Source: Tepidanaerobacter acetatoxydans_A | Lineage (GTDB): Bacteria; Bacillota; Thermosediminibacteria; Thermosediminibacterales; Tepidanaerobacteraceae | NCBI GenBank assembly: GCA_022840405.1 | Contig: JALHJR010000004.1 | Coordinates: 62,001-126,000 of the forward strand | Length of the DNA: 64,000 nt | Direction: 5' to 3' | Part shown: positions 8,071-16,532 of the stretch, in pieces | How the letters are laid out: the number at the start of each line of letters is the position of its first letter | Numbering within the stretch: the stretch's first letter is position 1 | Translations under genes and position numbers: made by a program | The notes under the pieces: generated by a model | The model's input: the letters and a program-made list of their open reading frames with translations, nothing else | The model's database searches: none | What the model was told of the DNA's origin: nothing

Positions 8071-9081
8071 TCATAAATTTTCTAAAGAAATTGCATGAGC
8101 AATACAAGGTATAGTTTCTCCTTGTTGGCTGCTTGTAGTACTCAATAATGCTCCAGTAGCTATCAGCAGCACTTTATTATATTGCCCTTTTAACATTTCT
8201 TTAAAAATATAACCGCAAGTAACAACTGCAGAACATGCACATCCACTACCTCCAGCATGAACATCTTGTTCTGGATAATATATCAAAACCCCACAATCAG
8301 CATATTTATTTGACATATTATAACCTTTTTGTTTTAAGAGTTCTTCAGTTATTTCTTTCCCAATACTTCCTAAATCACCAGTTATAATTAAGTCATAATC
8401 ATCAGGAGTCTTTCCTGTATCTTGGAAATGTCTTATGATAGTATCTATGGCAGCAGGTGCCATAGCTGCTCCCATATCGTTAGAATCTGACTCCCCCATA
8501 TCAATTACTTTTCCGGTAGTTGCAAAAGTTACTCTGGGGTTTTGCTGTTTTGAAGATAACACCATTGCCCCTGCACCTGTTACCGTCCATTGAGATGTAG
8601 GAGTTCTTTGATTCCCTAATTCCAAAGGGAATCTAAATTGTCGTTCAGCAGTACAAAAATGACTCGAAACTGCTGCTACCACGTTTTCAGCAAAACCACC
8701 ATCCACTATAATAGAACCTAGTGTAACCCCTTCAGCTAAAGTGGAACACGCACCATATATTCCTAAAAATGGTATTTCCAATTCACGCGCAGCAAAACCA
8801 GCAGATATAATTTGGTTCAATAAATCACCGGCAATAAGATACTCTATTTTAGTAGTAGTAAGATTAGCGTTTTTTATAGCAATTTCAATGGTTTCTTTTA
8901 ATATTTTTTTTTCTGCTTTTTCCCAACTGCTTTCGGCATAAATGTTATCACTTAAAATCAAATCATAATAATCCTTAAATCGGCCTTGACCTTCTTTGGG
9001 ACCGACAATTGATGCGGCCCCGATTATAGAAGGAGGATTTTCGAATCTAATAGTTTGACTGCCCAGTTTTTTTATAGACAA
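8071..9081 (-). CDS. spoVAD: Stage V sporulation protein AD
   Basis: Thiolase-fold protein that binds dipicolinic acid on the spore inner membrane surface as part of the SpoVA complex. The 336-aa product has the thiolase-like nucleophile region FLGIYGACSTLAEG and the C-terminal GGSGCACSAVV segment. There are no membrane helices, as expected for this soluble or peripheral subunit. It lies 14 bp after spoVAC and 18 bp before spoVAE in one transcription unit. Confidence 0.95.
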   Translation of the reverse strand: MSIKKLGSQTIRFENPPSIIGAASIVGPKEGQGRFKDYYDLILSDNIYAESSWEKAEKKILKETIEIAIKNANLTTTKIEYLIAGDLLNQIISAGFAARELEIPFLGIYGACSTLAEGVTLGSIIVDGGFAENVVAAVSSHFCTAERQFRFPLELGNQRTPTSQWTVTGAGAMVLSSKQQNPRVTFATTGKVIDMGESDSNDMGAAMAPAAIDTIIRHFQDTGKTPDDYDLIITGDLGSIGKEITEELLKQKGYNMSNKYADCGVLIYYPEQDVHAGGSGCACSAVVTCGYIFKEMLKGQYNKVLLIATGALLSTTSSQQGETIPCIAHAISLENL

Positions 9082-9095
9082 AAAAATCTTTCCTC

Positions 9096-9545
9096 CTAAA
9101 GTTTAATTAAATAATAAATTAAACCTATAATGGTTGCAGAATTTATACCATATACCAGTACCGGTCCAGCTATGACGAACATTTTGGCCGCAACTCCAAA
9201 TACATAACCTTCTCTTTTAAACTCCATAGCAGGAGAAACAATGGAATTAGCAAAACCGGTTATTGGAACCACTGAACCAGCTCCAGCAAACTTACCAATT
9301 TTATCATAGACCCCTAGACCCGTTAAAAGAGCTCCTAAAAAAATCATGCTAATGGAAGTAGGAGCACCGGCTTGTGCAGGAGTCATACCTCGAGAAACAA
9401 AGAAATTCAAGATTACTTGGCCAATAGCACATATGGTTCCTCCCACAGCAAATGCTGCAATTACATTTTTAAGTATAGGAGGTTTTGGCCGTTTTTGCTT
9501 TACAAAGTTTTGATAATCTTTTTGTTCTTTTGTAAAAATAGGCAT
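9096..9545 (-). CDS. spoVAC: Stage V sporulation protein AC
   Basis: First gene of the local spoVA operon. The 149-aa membrane protein has a charged N-terminus (about 25 residues) and then four hydrophobic helices with GGTICAIGQVILNFF, GMTPAQAGAPTS and PITGFANSIVSPAMEF, the SpoVAC signature. In Bacillus SpoVAC behaves as a mechanosensitive channel for dipicolinate release. The ATG follows AAGGTGATTGC. The operon here has the minimal C-D-E gene set, with no spoVAA, AB or AF, as in many Clostridia. Confidence 0.95.
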   Translation of the reverse strand: MPIFTKEQKDYQNFVKQKRPKPPILKNVIAAFAVGGTICAIGQVILNFFVSRGMTPAQAGAPTSISMIFLGALLTGLGVYDKIGKFAGAGSVVPITGFANSIVSPAMEFKREGYVFGVAAKMFVIAGPVLVYGINSATIIGLIYYLIKL

Positions 9546-9580
9546 GCAATCACCTTAATCAATTTCTAAATATAAAAATC

Positions 9581-9614
9581 CGTTTAAAAACGAGCACTTT
9601 TAGTGCCCGTTTTT
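9581..9614 (-). terminator. Terminator after the dodecin gene
   Basis: Stem AAAAACGGGCAC/GTGCTCGTTTTT with a 5-nt loop and a T run on the minus strand, starting 2 bp after the dodecin stop. It separates dodecin from spoVAC. Confidence 0.85.
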
Positions 9615-9615
9615 C

Positions 9616-9828
9616 TTAGCTTTCTGTTGTTCCGTCTACTTTAAAGGCTATTTGTACATTAGATTTATATTCCACTATTTTTCCGTTCTGTACATTTGCA
9701 GTATTATTTAAAACCTCTACTCCTGTAATATTTCTAATTGTCTTATTAGCATCCTCTACTGCATTTTGTACTGCTTCCTGCCAGCTATTTTTGGATTCAC
9801 CTACCAATTCTAAGACCTTAACTGTCAT
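9616..9828 (-). CDS. Dodecin family flavin-binding protein
   Basis: Dodecins are about 70-residue proteins that assemble into hollow dodecamers storing riboflavin, FMN or, in some species, coenzyme A. The 70-aa product matches throughout: VKVLELVGESKNSWQEAV at the N-terminus, the helix with VEDANKTIRNITGVEV, and the C-terminal VQIAFKVDG strand. The ATG follows AAGGAGGAC at 7 bp. It is a single-gene unit with its own terminator. Its position next to sporulation genes may be accidental. Confidence 0.92.
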   Translation of the reverse strand: MTVKVLELVGESKNSWQEAVQNAVEDANKTIRNITGVEVLNNTANVQNGKIVEYKSNVQIAFKVDGTTES

Positions 9829-9893
9829 ACAAAAAGTCCTCCTTGTTTTATTACCTTAATTATTCTTTTATAGTTTGCCCAATCACTGAGCAG

Positions 9894-10031
9894 TTATTCT
9901 TTTAACAAAAAAACTAATTTTGCACTTTTAGGTATTCTACTATTGTCAAAAATTTTAAAAATAAACGACCCAGCTATTAAAAATAATAATAAACATATTA
10001 TTATAACAAGCCTTTTGTTTATACCTGTCAT
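9894..10031 (-). CDS. 45-residue single-pass membrane peptide downstream of sigF
   Basis: Short open frame with an excellent ribosome site (AAGGAGG, 8 bp before the ATG at 10031). It encodes a positively charged start (MTGINKR), one hydrophobic helix of about 18 residues (residues 8-25), and a basic polar tail ending KLVFLLKE. It lies between the sigF terminator and the dodecin gene. I do not recognise a family. The strong site and membrane-peptide layout argue for a real gene, but no homology can be claimed. Confidence 0.5.
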   Translation of the reverse strand: MTGINKRLVIIICLLLFLIAGSFIFKIFDNSRIPKSAKLVFLLKE

Positions 10032-10074
10032 TCGGATTTCCTCCTTATCTTTTATTATGTATGATTAAGTTTTT

Positions 10075-10109
10075 TTTATACAAAAAAAGCCTAAACTAAC
10101 TTAGGCTTA
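10075..10109 (-). terminator. Terminator of the spoIIA operon
   Basis: Minus strand AAGCCTAA, 5-nt loop, TTTAGGCTT and then a run of T. The stem overlaps the sigF stop codon. Confidence 0.85.
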
Positions 10110-10829
10110 AGATAATAAATTTTTTACTTTTGTTAGAACCTTTCTTTCTAATCGCGATACTTGAACTTGAGTCATATTTAATTTTTTTGCAACATCTATT
10201 TGCGTCATATCCTTAAAATATCTAAGAGTAATAATTTGTCGCTCATCCCTATCAAGCTTTGAGAGTGCTTCTTTCAAAGCTATTTTGTCATACAATAAGT
10301 TTTCTTGATATTCATTTTCATTGAGTTGATCTATTAAATAAATAGGAGAACCATCATCTTGGTAAACCACATCATTTAACGAAACTAAAGATTGAGAAGC
10401 TTCCATTGCCATTACAATTTCTTCTACGGGTACTTCCATTTCGTCAGAAATTTCGTTAATTGTTGGTTCTCTATCTAAAGTATTTGTAAGTTCTTCCTGA
10501 GTTTTTTGAATTTTGTAGCCTAATTCTTTCAACGAACGAGATACCTTTATGGGTTTATCATCACGTATGTATCTTCGGATTTCACCCATTATCATAGGAA
10601 CAGCATATGTTGAAAATTTAACATCGTATGAAAAATCAAATTTTTCTATTGCTTTTAATAGCCCAATACTCCCAATTTGAAATAAATCTTCAGGCTCATA
10701 GCCTCTATTATTAAATCTCTTTACTATGCTCCATACCAAACCCAGGTTAAGGGACACAAGCTCATCTCTAGCCTTTTTTTCACCTCTTTTAGCTTCTTTT
10801 AAAAGTTCCATAATAATTTCAGAACTCAT
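10107..10829 (-). CDS. sigF: RNA polymerase sporulation sigma factor sigma-F
   Basis: First forespore-specific sigma factor. The 240-aa protein has region 2 with NLGLVWSIVKRF, EPEDLFQIGSIGLLKAIEKFD (core-binding and -10 recognition), FSTYAVPMIMGEIRR, and region 4 ending in the helix-turn-helix MTQIDVAKKLNMTQVQVSRLE. It is the third gene of spoIIAA-spoIIAB-sigF and overlaps spoIIAB by 4 bp. Its activity is held in check by the adjacent anti-sigma factor SpoIIAB until SpoIIAA is dephosphorylated after septation. Confidence 0.98.
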   Translation of the reverse strand: MSSEIIMELLKEAKRGEKKARDELVSLNLGLVWSIVKRFNNRGYEPEDLFQIGSIGLLKAIEKFDFSYDVKFSTYAVPMIMGEIRRYIRDDKPIKVSRSLKELGYKIQKTQEELTNTLDREPTINEISDEMEVPVEEIVMAMEASQSLVSLNDVVYQDDGSPIYLIDQLNENEYQENLLYDKIALKEALSKLDRDERQIITLRYFKDMTQIDVAKKLNMTQVQVSRLERKVLTKVKNLLS

Positions 10830-11272
10830 GAATTATTCCTCTCTGAACTATCTCTTAAAATTTTAACCATTGTAATAATTGTTCCCTCACCCAGGGTAGA
10901 TTCAATCTCCAACTTATCCATAAAATCTTCCATTATTGTAAATCCCATACCGGATCTTTCTAACTCAGGTTTGGAAGTCCATAAAGGCTGTCTTGCCTTC
11001 TGTATATCTTCAATACCTTTTCCCCAGTCTTGAACAGATATAATTATTTTATCAGTATAAAGTTTTGATTTTATTCTTATAACTCCTACGGTATTCTCAT
11101 AGCCATGAATTATACAATTTGTTACAGCCTCTGAAACTGCTGTTTTTATATCTGCAAGCTCGTCCAAAGTCGGATCCAACTGTGATGCAAAAGCTGCTAC
11201 AACAACTCGTGCAAAAGATTCGTTTTGAGATTTGCTTAAAAAATCCAATTGCATTTCATTTAATGCAGTCAC
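10826..11272 (-). CDS. spoIIAB: Anti-sigma F factor, serine kinase
   Basis: GHKL-type kinase that binds and inhibits sigma-F and phosphorylates SpoIIAA. The 148-aa protein has the N-box with AVSEAVTNCIIHGYE, the G1 box DWGKGIED and the G2 box RSGMGFTIME. The GTG at 11272 is chosen because GAGGGGTGA lies just upstream and the length then matches Bacillus SpoIIAB. An in-frame ATG at 11287 overlaps the spoIIAA stop (ATGA) but has no ribosome site. Middle gene of the spoIIA operon. Confidence 0.97.
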   Translation of the reverse strand: MTALNEMQLDFLSKSQNESFARVVVAAFASQLDPTLDELADIKTAVSEAVTNCIIHGYENTVGVIRIKSKLYTDKIIISVQDWGKGIEDIQKARQPLWTSKPELERSGMGFTIMEDFMDKLEIESTLGEGTIITMVKILRDSSERNNS

Positions 11273-11283
11273 AAAATCACCCC

Positions 11284-11619
11284 TCATAATTTTTCTATGG
11301 CCTCTCTTTCATCTCTAAAACAATTTACAATATTCAAAAGTCCCGATATCTCAAAAATCTTTTTAACTTGAGGAGTTAAATAAATAACCCCTATCTTCCC
11401 TCCTGTTTTTTGGAGTTTTTTATAGCGCCCTATAATCATACCTACACCAGAACTATCCATAAAGGAAACATCTTTAAAATTAAATAAGATGTTTTTTATT
11501 TTGTGTTTTTCAATGTATCGGTCTATTTCATCTTTAATAATCGATGCTATATGATGATCTATTTCTCCCTTTAGGTTAATTTTTAGCATATCATCCTTTA
11601 CTTTTACTATCTCACCCAT
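11284..11619 (-). CDS. spoIIAA: Anti-sigma F factor antagonist
   Basis: STAS-domain protein that, when unphosphorylated, frees sigma-F from SpoIIAB. The 111-aa product has the phosphorylation site in FMDSSGVGMIIGRYK, with Ser57 equivalent to Bacillus Ser58. First gene of the operon, preceded by a GGGGGGTGGAG ribosome site and a sigma-H promoter. SpoIIE phosphatase, which activates it, is not in this window. Confidence 0.97.
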   Translation of the reverse strand: MGEIVKVKDDMLKINLKGEIDHHIASIIKDEIDRYIEKHKIKNILFNFKDVSFMDSSGVGMIIGRYKKLQKTGGKIGVIYLTPQVKKIFEISGLLNIVNCFRDEREAIEKL

Positions 11620-11646
11620 ACTCCACCCCCCTTTATTCTATTAAAA

Positions 11647-11675
11647 TAATTCGATGAATTTTATTAATTTCCTTC
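11647..11675 (-). promoter_or_regulatory. Sigma-H promoter of the spoIIA operon
   Basis: GAAGGAAAT (11675-11667), 11-bp spacer, ATCGAATTA (11655-11647) on the minus strand, a full match to the sigma-H consensus RNAGGAWWW / RNNGAATWW. It lies 28 bp before the spoIIAA start. In Bacillus spoIIA is also transcribed by sigma-H with Spo0A~P. Confidence 0.85.
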
Positions 11676-11706
11676 TATAAAATTACATGATTTACATATA
11701 TTTCTC

Positions 11707-11759
11707 TTTAATGATTTAAGACTTCCTTCAATTTTATAAGGAAGTCTTAAATCATTAAA
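11707..11759. repeat. 22-bp perfect inverted repeat upstream of the spoIIA promoter
   Basis: Arms 11707-11728 and 11738-11759 are exact complements around a 9-nt loop. Neither strand has a proper T tract immediately after the stem, so it is not a textbook terminator, although it could end transcription from dacF or mark an operator. Confidence 0.7.
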
Positions 11760-11833
11760 ATCCACGTATTAGTAACCGGATATTTAACAGAAACTGAAAA
11801 TATCCCTCTAAATTTTCAATTGCTATTGTTTAC

Positions 11834-11871
11834 ATTGCTATATTTCCAGAATGCAGTGGAAATATAGCAAT
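11834..11871. repeat. 15-bp perfect inverted repeat after dacF
   Basis: Arms 11834-11848 and 11857-11871 pair perfectly around an 8-nt loop, 25 bp after the dacF stop. No T tract follows on the minus strand. Together with the next hairpin it fills the 276-bp gap between dacF and spoIIAA, where no coding sequence is apparent. Confidence 0.7.
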
Positions 11872-11895
11872 CAAGTAAAAGCAAGAAACATACAT

Positions 11896-13062
11896 TTAGA
11901 AAGTAAACCATTTGTTAAATATCTTTTTAAACATCTCGATAATATTTGCTTTCATTACATCTTCAGATATGACAAGATTTACTTTTTTTACAATTTTACC
12001 ACCTTGCTCAATTAAAAGAGTTCCTACCGCATGATCTTTCTTTAAAGGTGCACATAATTTATCAGGCACATCAACTTTTGTGTTAATTTCTCCTTCTTTG
12101 CCCTTTTCTATTAAAAGACTTACATCTTCCGGAACAATTACATTTACATTTTCCAAATGCCCCTTTTCGACAGGGAGAATTTTTTGTATTGAGCCTTTTT
12201 CCACTACTTTAATTGAATCAAAATGTCCAAAGCCATAATCCAGTAATTTTACTGTATCTTCAAATCTCTGACTGCTAGTATCTGCATTTAGTACTACTGA
12301 TATTAACCGAAAATCTCCCCTTCTTGCGGTACCTGCAAAACAATGTCCAGCTTTATTATGAAAGCCGGTTTTTAAACCGTCTAATCCTTCATATTTTCCA
12401 AGTAGCTTATTTGTGTTAGCAAGCATTGTCGCATCGCGTTTTTTATCAGTATGTTCAAGATAGTCTATCCATATGGTCGACCAATTAAAAAATAAAGGAT
12501 ATTTGACTAATTCCCTTGACATCAATGCAATATCATGTGCAGTAGTATAATGTTCAGGTGATGATAAGCCATGCGGATTTACGAAATTTGTATTACTCAT
12601 CCCCAGCTGTTTCGCTTTATCATTCATAAGCTTAACAAATCCTTCAACGCTGCCGCCAATATGCTCAGCTACAGCCATCGATGCATCATTAGCTGAAGCA
12701 ATAACAATACACTTTAAAAGTGTTTCAAGTGTCTGCTCTTCTCCGGGCGCCAGAAAGACTTGACTGCCTCCTGTTCCCCATGCTCTTTCACTTATCCTGA
12801 CAATATCCGACAAACTGACTTTGCCCGATTCAAGAGCTTCAAAAGCAATAATCATGGTCATTACCTTTGTAATACTAGCAGGTTCCATTTTTTCATGGGA
12901 GTTTTTTTCAAATAGAATTGTTCCCGTACCGGCATCCATCAAAATAGCCGATGGAGATTTGATATCAAGTTGTGGTGCAGCTGCAACAGGACTTATAATG
13001 ATAAAAAGCATAAGAAGTGTAATAAGCAGAATACAGGATATCTTTTTATTATAATAAACCAT
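11896..13062 (-). CDS. dacF: D-alanyl-D-alanine carboxypeptidase (DacF-type)
   Basis: Low-molecular-weight penicillin-binding protein that trims pentapeptide side chains, in the DacF/SpoIIA context shaping spore cortex cross-linking. The 388-aa protein has a signal peptide (residues 1-28, cleavage near VAAA), the catalytic tetrad SITK in PASITKVMTM, the SxN motif SAND, and KTG in DGLKTGFHNKAG. A C-terminal beta-rich domain and an amphipathic tail follow. It lies directly upstream of spoIIAA as in Bacillus, but the long hairpins and separate sigma-H promoter suggest independent expression. Confidence 0.95.
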   Translation of the reverse strand: MVYYNKKISCILLITLLMLFIIISPVAAAPQLDIKSPSAILMDAGTGTILFEKNSHEKMEPASITKVMTMIIAFEALESGKVSLSDIVRISERAWGTGGSQVFLAPGEEQTLETLLKCIVIASANDASMAVAEHIGGSVEGFVKLMNDKAKQLGMSNTNFVNPHGLSSPEHYTTAHDIALMSRELVKYPLFFNWSTIWIDYLEHTDKKRDATMLANTNKLLGKYEGLDGLKTGFHNKAGHCFAGTARRGDFRLISVVLNADTSSQRFEDTVKLLDYGFGHFDSIKVVEKGSIQKILPVEKGHLENVNVIVPEDVSLLIEKGKEGEINTKVDVPDKLCAPLKKDHAVGTLLIEQGGKIVKKVNLVISEDVMKANIIEMFKKIFNKWFTF

Positions 13063-13085
13063 TTATCGTTCCTCCCTTCTTATAA

Positions 13086-13114
13086 TAGTTTTCCATAAGA
13101 AAGGAATGTTATAC
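13086..13114 (-). promoter_or_regulatory. Possible forespore (sigma-F/G-like) promoter of dacF
   Basis: GTATA (13114-13110), 15-bp spacer, GGAAAACTA (13094-13086) resembles the GYATA / GGNNANANT forespore consensus with two -10 mismatches. dacF is sigma-F dependent in Bacillus. Weak on sequence alone. Confidence 0.35.
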
Positions 13115-13118
13115 ACTC

Positions 13119-14006
13119 TTATGCTCTAGGATGAGTATTATCATATACTTCTTTTATTTTATTTCGTGTTATATGAGTATATATTTGTGTTGTAGATATA
13201 TCGGAATGACCTAATATTTCCTGGACAACTCTTAAATCCGCACCATTTTCTAATAGATGTGTAGCAAAAGAATGTCTGAATGTGTGAGGAGTTATTTTTT
13301 TATTAATACCGGCTTGCTGAGAGTATTTTTTAATTATTTTCCAAAAACCTTGACGCGTCATTGCACTGCCCTGCCGATTAAGGAATAAAATTTTTGATTT
13401 CTTTCCATTTAAAATTTTATTCCTGGTATCAAGGGTATAAAGCTTTAAATACTTTACAGCAATGGAACCGATGGGAACAATTCTCTCTTTTGAACCTTTT
13501 CCTACACAACGTAAAAATCCCATTTCTAAGTTCACATCTTCAACACTTATTGAAATTAGCTCTGAAACTCTCATACCTGTAGCATATAATAATTCAAGCA
13601 TACTTCGATCTCTTATTCCTAAAGGATTTGACATATCGGGCTGAGATAATAATTTTTCAATTTCTTCTACACTTAGCACTTTAGGCAATCGCTGTTCCAG
13701 TTTAGGAGCATCTAAATTCACTGTTGGATCTTCACTAATTATATGTTCCATAAATAGAAATTGATAAAAAGATTTTATGGCAGCACATGCTCTAGAGATG
13801 CTGCTGCTTGCTTTACCATTCTTTTGCATTAATAACAAATAAGATGCAATAGTTGATCGATTAGTGCTGCTGATATTTGTTATTTTTTTTGTTTTTAAAT
13901 AGTATATGTAACTTTTTAAATCCCGTCTATAAGCGTCAATAGTATTTTTTGCAAGTCCCTTTTCAACTGATAAATATTGAAGAAAATTCTCTAAAAGATC
14001 TCTCAT
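13119..14006 (-). CDS. xerD: Tyrosine recombinase XerD
   Basis: Site-specific recombinase that resolves chromosome dimers at dif with a Xer partner. The 295-aa protein has an N-terminal SAM-like domain (LENFLQYLSVEKGLAKNTI) and the catalytic domain with Arg in ATGMRVSELI, HTFRHSFATHLLENGAD, GHSDIS and the nucleophile Tyr in TTQIYTH. The start is the ATG at 14006, nine bases after GAGAGG. The spoIIM-xerD-dacF order is common in Firmicutes, so this is a housekeeping recombinase and not a phage integrase. Confidence 0.95.
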   Translation of the reverse strand: MRDLLENFLQYLSVEKGLAKNTIDAYRRDLKSYIYYLKTKKITNISSTNRSTIASYLLLMQKNGKASSSISRACAAIKSFYQFLFMEHIISEDPTVNLDAPKLEQRLPKVLSVEEIEKLLSQPDMSNPLGIRDRSMLELLYATGMRVSELISISVEDVNLEMGFLRCVGKGSKERIVPIGSIAVKYLKLYTLDTRNKILNGKKSKILFLNRQGSAMTRQGFWKIIKKYSQQAGINKKITPHTFRHSFATHLLENGADLRVVQEILGHSDISTTQIYTHITRNKIKEVYDNTHPRA

Positions 14007-14119
14007 ATTACTCATCCTCTCTAAGCTTGCCCATATTTTATATTCAATATAATGTCTACAATTCCTGTCTTATCAATAAAAAAACATAAAAAAGCAGCCT
14101 AAATTTTAGATAAATTATG

Positions 14120-14752
14120 TTAAAAATTTAAATGCTTAGAGTAAAATTTAATAAATACAGGAGAAATATAACCTTCAATTAAACCAGATATAATAAGTAA
14201 AAAGCTAAAAAAAAGATTTAGTAGCAAATACCCTACTACCATTTGTGAGTAAACTTCATGATGGTTTTTGATTTTATTTTTAATTACTGCTGCAGCGAAT
14301 GTTAAACTTGTTACGCCTATTGATAATATACACGGTAATATGATTATATTTTGTGGAAGAATTGATAATGCTGATAAAACTATACCTTTAGGGCCTAGTT
14401 GTTCAATTAGAAAGCCTACAGTAAAGCCTAATACAAATCCTCTGAAAAAAATTAATACTAAAATAAACGGTAAACCTACAACGGAAAGACCAAATAATAT
14501 TAATGCAATAGCGGTTTTAAAATTGTTGGACAATGATAAATAAAAAACGGAAGAATTATCAATTGAAATATTGCTGATATTGGCTAAAAAACCGCTAATG
14601 AGACTTAATATGCTTTCTCTCTGAATATCTGATATCATGTTTACCGTAAAACTGCCTACTATGATACCAGCTATTAATATAATGCTCAAAAGTACATACT
14701 GTATCATATTTTTTCTTAAATATTCTAAAAAAATTCTGGGGAAATGGCTCAT
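14120..14752 (-). CDS. spoIIM: Stage II sporulation protein M
   Basis: Membrane subunit of the SpoIID-SpoIIM-SpoIIP peptidoglycan-degrading machine that drives engulfment. The 210-aa protein has five hydrophobic helices and the family motifs FLEYLRKNMIQYVLL at the start and RGFVLGFTVGFLIEQLGPKG in the middle. The start follows GGGGGATTATTTTA. It sits 58 bp after the EndoQ-like gene. The 113-bp gap down to xerD holds only AT-rich sequence. Confidence 0.93.
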   Translation of the reverse strand: MSHFPRIFLEYLRKNMIQYVLLSIILIAGIIVGSFTVNMISDIQRESILSLISGFLANISNISIDNSSVFYLSLSNNFKTAIALILFGLSVVGLPFILVLIFFRGFVLGFTVGFLIEQLGPKGIVLSALSILPQNIIILPCILSIGVTSLTFAAAVIKNKIKNHHEVYSQMVVGYLLLNLFFSFLLIISGLIEGYISPVFIKFYSKHLNF

Positions 14753-14810
14753 TAAAATAATCCCCCTTCCTTACATTTCCATAGAAGATATTATGCAGGA
14801 AGGGACGAGA

Positions 14811-15989
14811 TTATTCATTTCTATTTATAACCTTACCGTAAAAACCACCACCACCTACTTGTAGATTTAGTTTTCCTTCTCTTGCCAATACAATATTTTT
14901 AGCTTTTTGCTCTCCAATTACTTCTGACAATTCCTTTATATCAGTATTATGAATTACATCCATTTCTGTGCCAAAATTTAAAAGTAGTTTTTCAATAGTT
15001 TTTTTACCGATTCCCGGAATAAATTCCAAAGGAATCTGATAATGATACGAAGGTCTATGTTTCGGATGAATCGGCATCTTATAATCAGCTATAAGAGTTA
15101 TTCTATCAAGTACACCAAGCGTTACTGTTTCATTGTTGCAGTTAAGGCATTTTGTTACTGGTGGAGTTCCTTTTGAAATGTTGCTGCAAACTGGGCAAAA
15201 AGTTCTATGATATTTACCAAGTTTGGGGTTTAAACCATAATTAGCTATTATGCAATTATTATCTAAATGCCTTAATGCAGAAAAAACATTATTAAAATCC
15301 GGAAATTTTAAATTCATTTTGTTATATTCTCTTGCTATTTTTTCTAGTGAATGAGCATCTGAGTTGCTTAAAAATGCCTTGTCAGACAGTTCAACTATAG
15401 TATCAGCAAAATCTGTATCAGCACTTAGGCCTAATTCAATGGCTGTAATGTAGTCAATTTTATCTTCAAAAGCTAGTGAAAGCCTATCATAGCAGCTACC
15501 ATAAAAACTTTTAAATGGAGTAAAAACATGAGCAGGTACCAGTTCGCCACCTAAACCCCATACTATTTTAAACAAATCTTTTGCGGAAAGGCGCGCCTTT
15601 TGAGAACTCAAGGTAATATTTGTTATATACGCGGAAACAATTGTGGAAAATTCTTTGATTTGTTCATAATAAGGAAAAAAAGCAATACTGTGAGCTACGC
15701 CTTTTTCTTCTGTAGTTTCAATCTCAGCTCCGAGAATAATTGTAAGCTTGTCTTTGTACCTAAGACCTCCTCCATCTAAAGGACTTACTACTCCGGTTTT
15801 TAACTGCTCTGCTATCTCTTCAAGAACGTATGGCGAAGCACAATCTACAATACCAATAATATCAATGCCTTTTCTATTAAGGCAGCAGTCATAGATATTA
15901 TCAAGAGTTAAATTTCTTGAAGCAGTAATCTTTATAGGTCGTTTTTTGGCTTGACCGATGTGAATATGTAAATCTGCAAAATATTCCAT
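14811..15989 (-). CDS. PHP-domain endonuclease Q-like protein
   Basis: EndoQ enzymes nick DNA 5' to deaminated bases such as uracil and hypoxanthine. The 392-aa protein begins with the PHP metal motif ADLHIHIGQ, continues with GIDIIGIVDCAS and SNSDAHSLEK, then a zinc ribbon (CPVCSN, about 16 residues, CLNC), and ends with a helix-hairpin-helix region (FIPGIGKKTIEKLL). That domain order is the EndoQ architecture. It is followed immediately by spoIIM and preceded by the Nudix gene with no gap. A DNA repair function is inferred from the family. Confidence 0.82.
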   Translation of the reverse strand: MEYFADLHIHIGQAKKRPIKITASRNLTLDNIYDCCLNRKGIDIIGIVDCASPYVLEEIAEQLKTGVVSPLDGGGLRYKDKLTIILGAEIETTEEKGVAHSIAFFPYYEQIKEFSTIVSAYITNITLSSQKARLSAKDLFKIVWGLGGELVPAHVFTPFKSFYGSCYDRLSLAFEDKIDYITAIELGLSADTDFADTIVELSDKAFLSNSDAHSLEKIAREYNKMNLKFPDFNNVFSALRHLDNNCIIANYGLNPKLGKYHRTFCPVCSNISKGTPPVTKCLNCNNETVTLGVLDRITLIADYKMPIHPKHRPSYHYQIPLEFIPGIGKKTIEKLLLNFGTEMDVIHNTDIKELSEVIGEQKAKNIVLAREGKLNLQVGGGGFYGKVINRNE

Positions 15990-16532
15990 TTACACATCAC
16001 CCATAATAAAAGAATGTGTTAAAAGAAGTCCAGTAATGGTTTTACCATCAACGATTTGTCCGCTGGAAATTTTTTTAATGGCATCCTTAAATGGCATAAT
16101 TTCTAATTGTAAATATTCATCGAAGTCAGCTTTCGCATCCTTCTTTTCTAAATTCTTTGCTAAAAATAAGTGTATTATTTCATTAGAAAAACCTGGAGAA
16201 GTGTAAAAACTTATTATATGCTGTATTTCATTAGGGTAATACCCTGTTTCTTCCATCAATTCTCTTCTAACACAAATTTCTTTAGATTCACCCTTTTCTA
16301 ATTTTCCTGCAGGAATTTCCAAAAGTTCTTTTTCTATTGGTTTTCTATACTGCCTTACCATTAATATATTATTTTTCTCGTCTAAAGCTACTATAGCAAC
16401 AGCACCTGGATGTTCGACGATTTCTCTGGTAGACTTTCTGCCATTCGGTAGCAAAACTTCGTCTAATCGAAGTTTTATAATACGACCAGAAAAAATATTC
16501 TTAGAACTTAGTGTAGTTTCATTAAAATTCAT
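15990..16532 (-). CDS. nudF: ADP-ribose pyrophosphatase, Nudix family
   Basis: Hydrolyses ADP-ribose and related nucleotide sugars to AMP and a sugar phosphate. The 180-aa protein carries a complete Nudix box, which starts at GKLEKGESKE and ends at RRELMEETGY, and the typical EHPGAVAIVALDEKN strand before it. The ATG at 16532 is favoured over the one 9 bp upstream because GGGAG then has normal spacing. The stop is adjacent to the EndoQ-like gene start, implying coupled expression. Confidence 0.92.
   Translation of the reverse strand: MNFNETTLSSKNIFSGRIIKLRLDEVLLPNGRKSTREIVEHPGAVAIVALDEKNNILMVRQYRKPIEKELLEIPAGKLEKGESKEICVRRELMEETGYYPNEIQHIISFYTSPGFSNEIIHLFLAKNLEKKDAKADFDEYLQLEIMPFKDAIKKISSGQIVDGKTITGLLLTHSFIMGDV

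Noticed and set aside
13119..14006. Phage-type integrase marking a mobile element
   Set aside because: The sequence is a standard XerD in the conserved spoIIM-xerD-dacF neighbourhood with no attachment-site repeats or phage genes.
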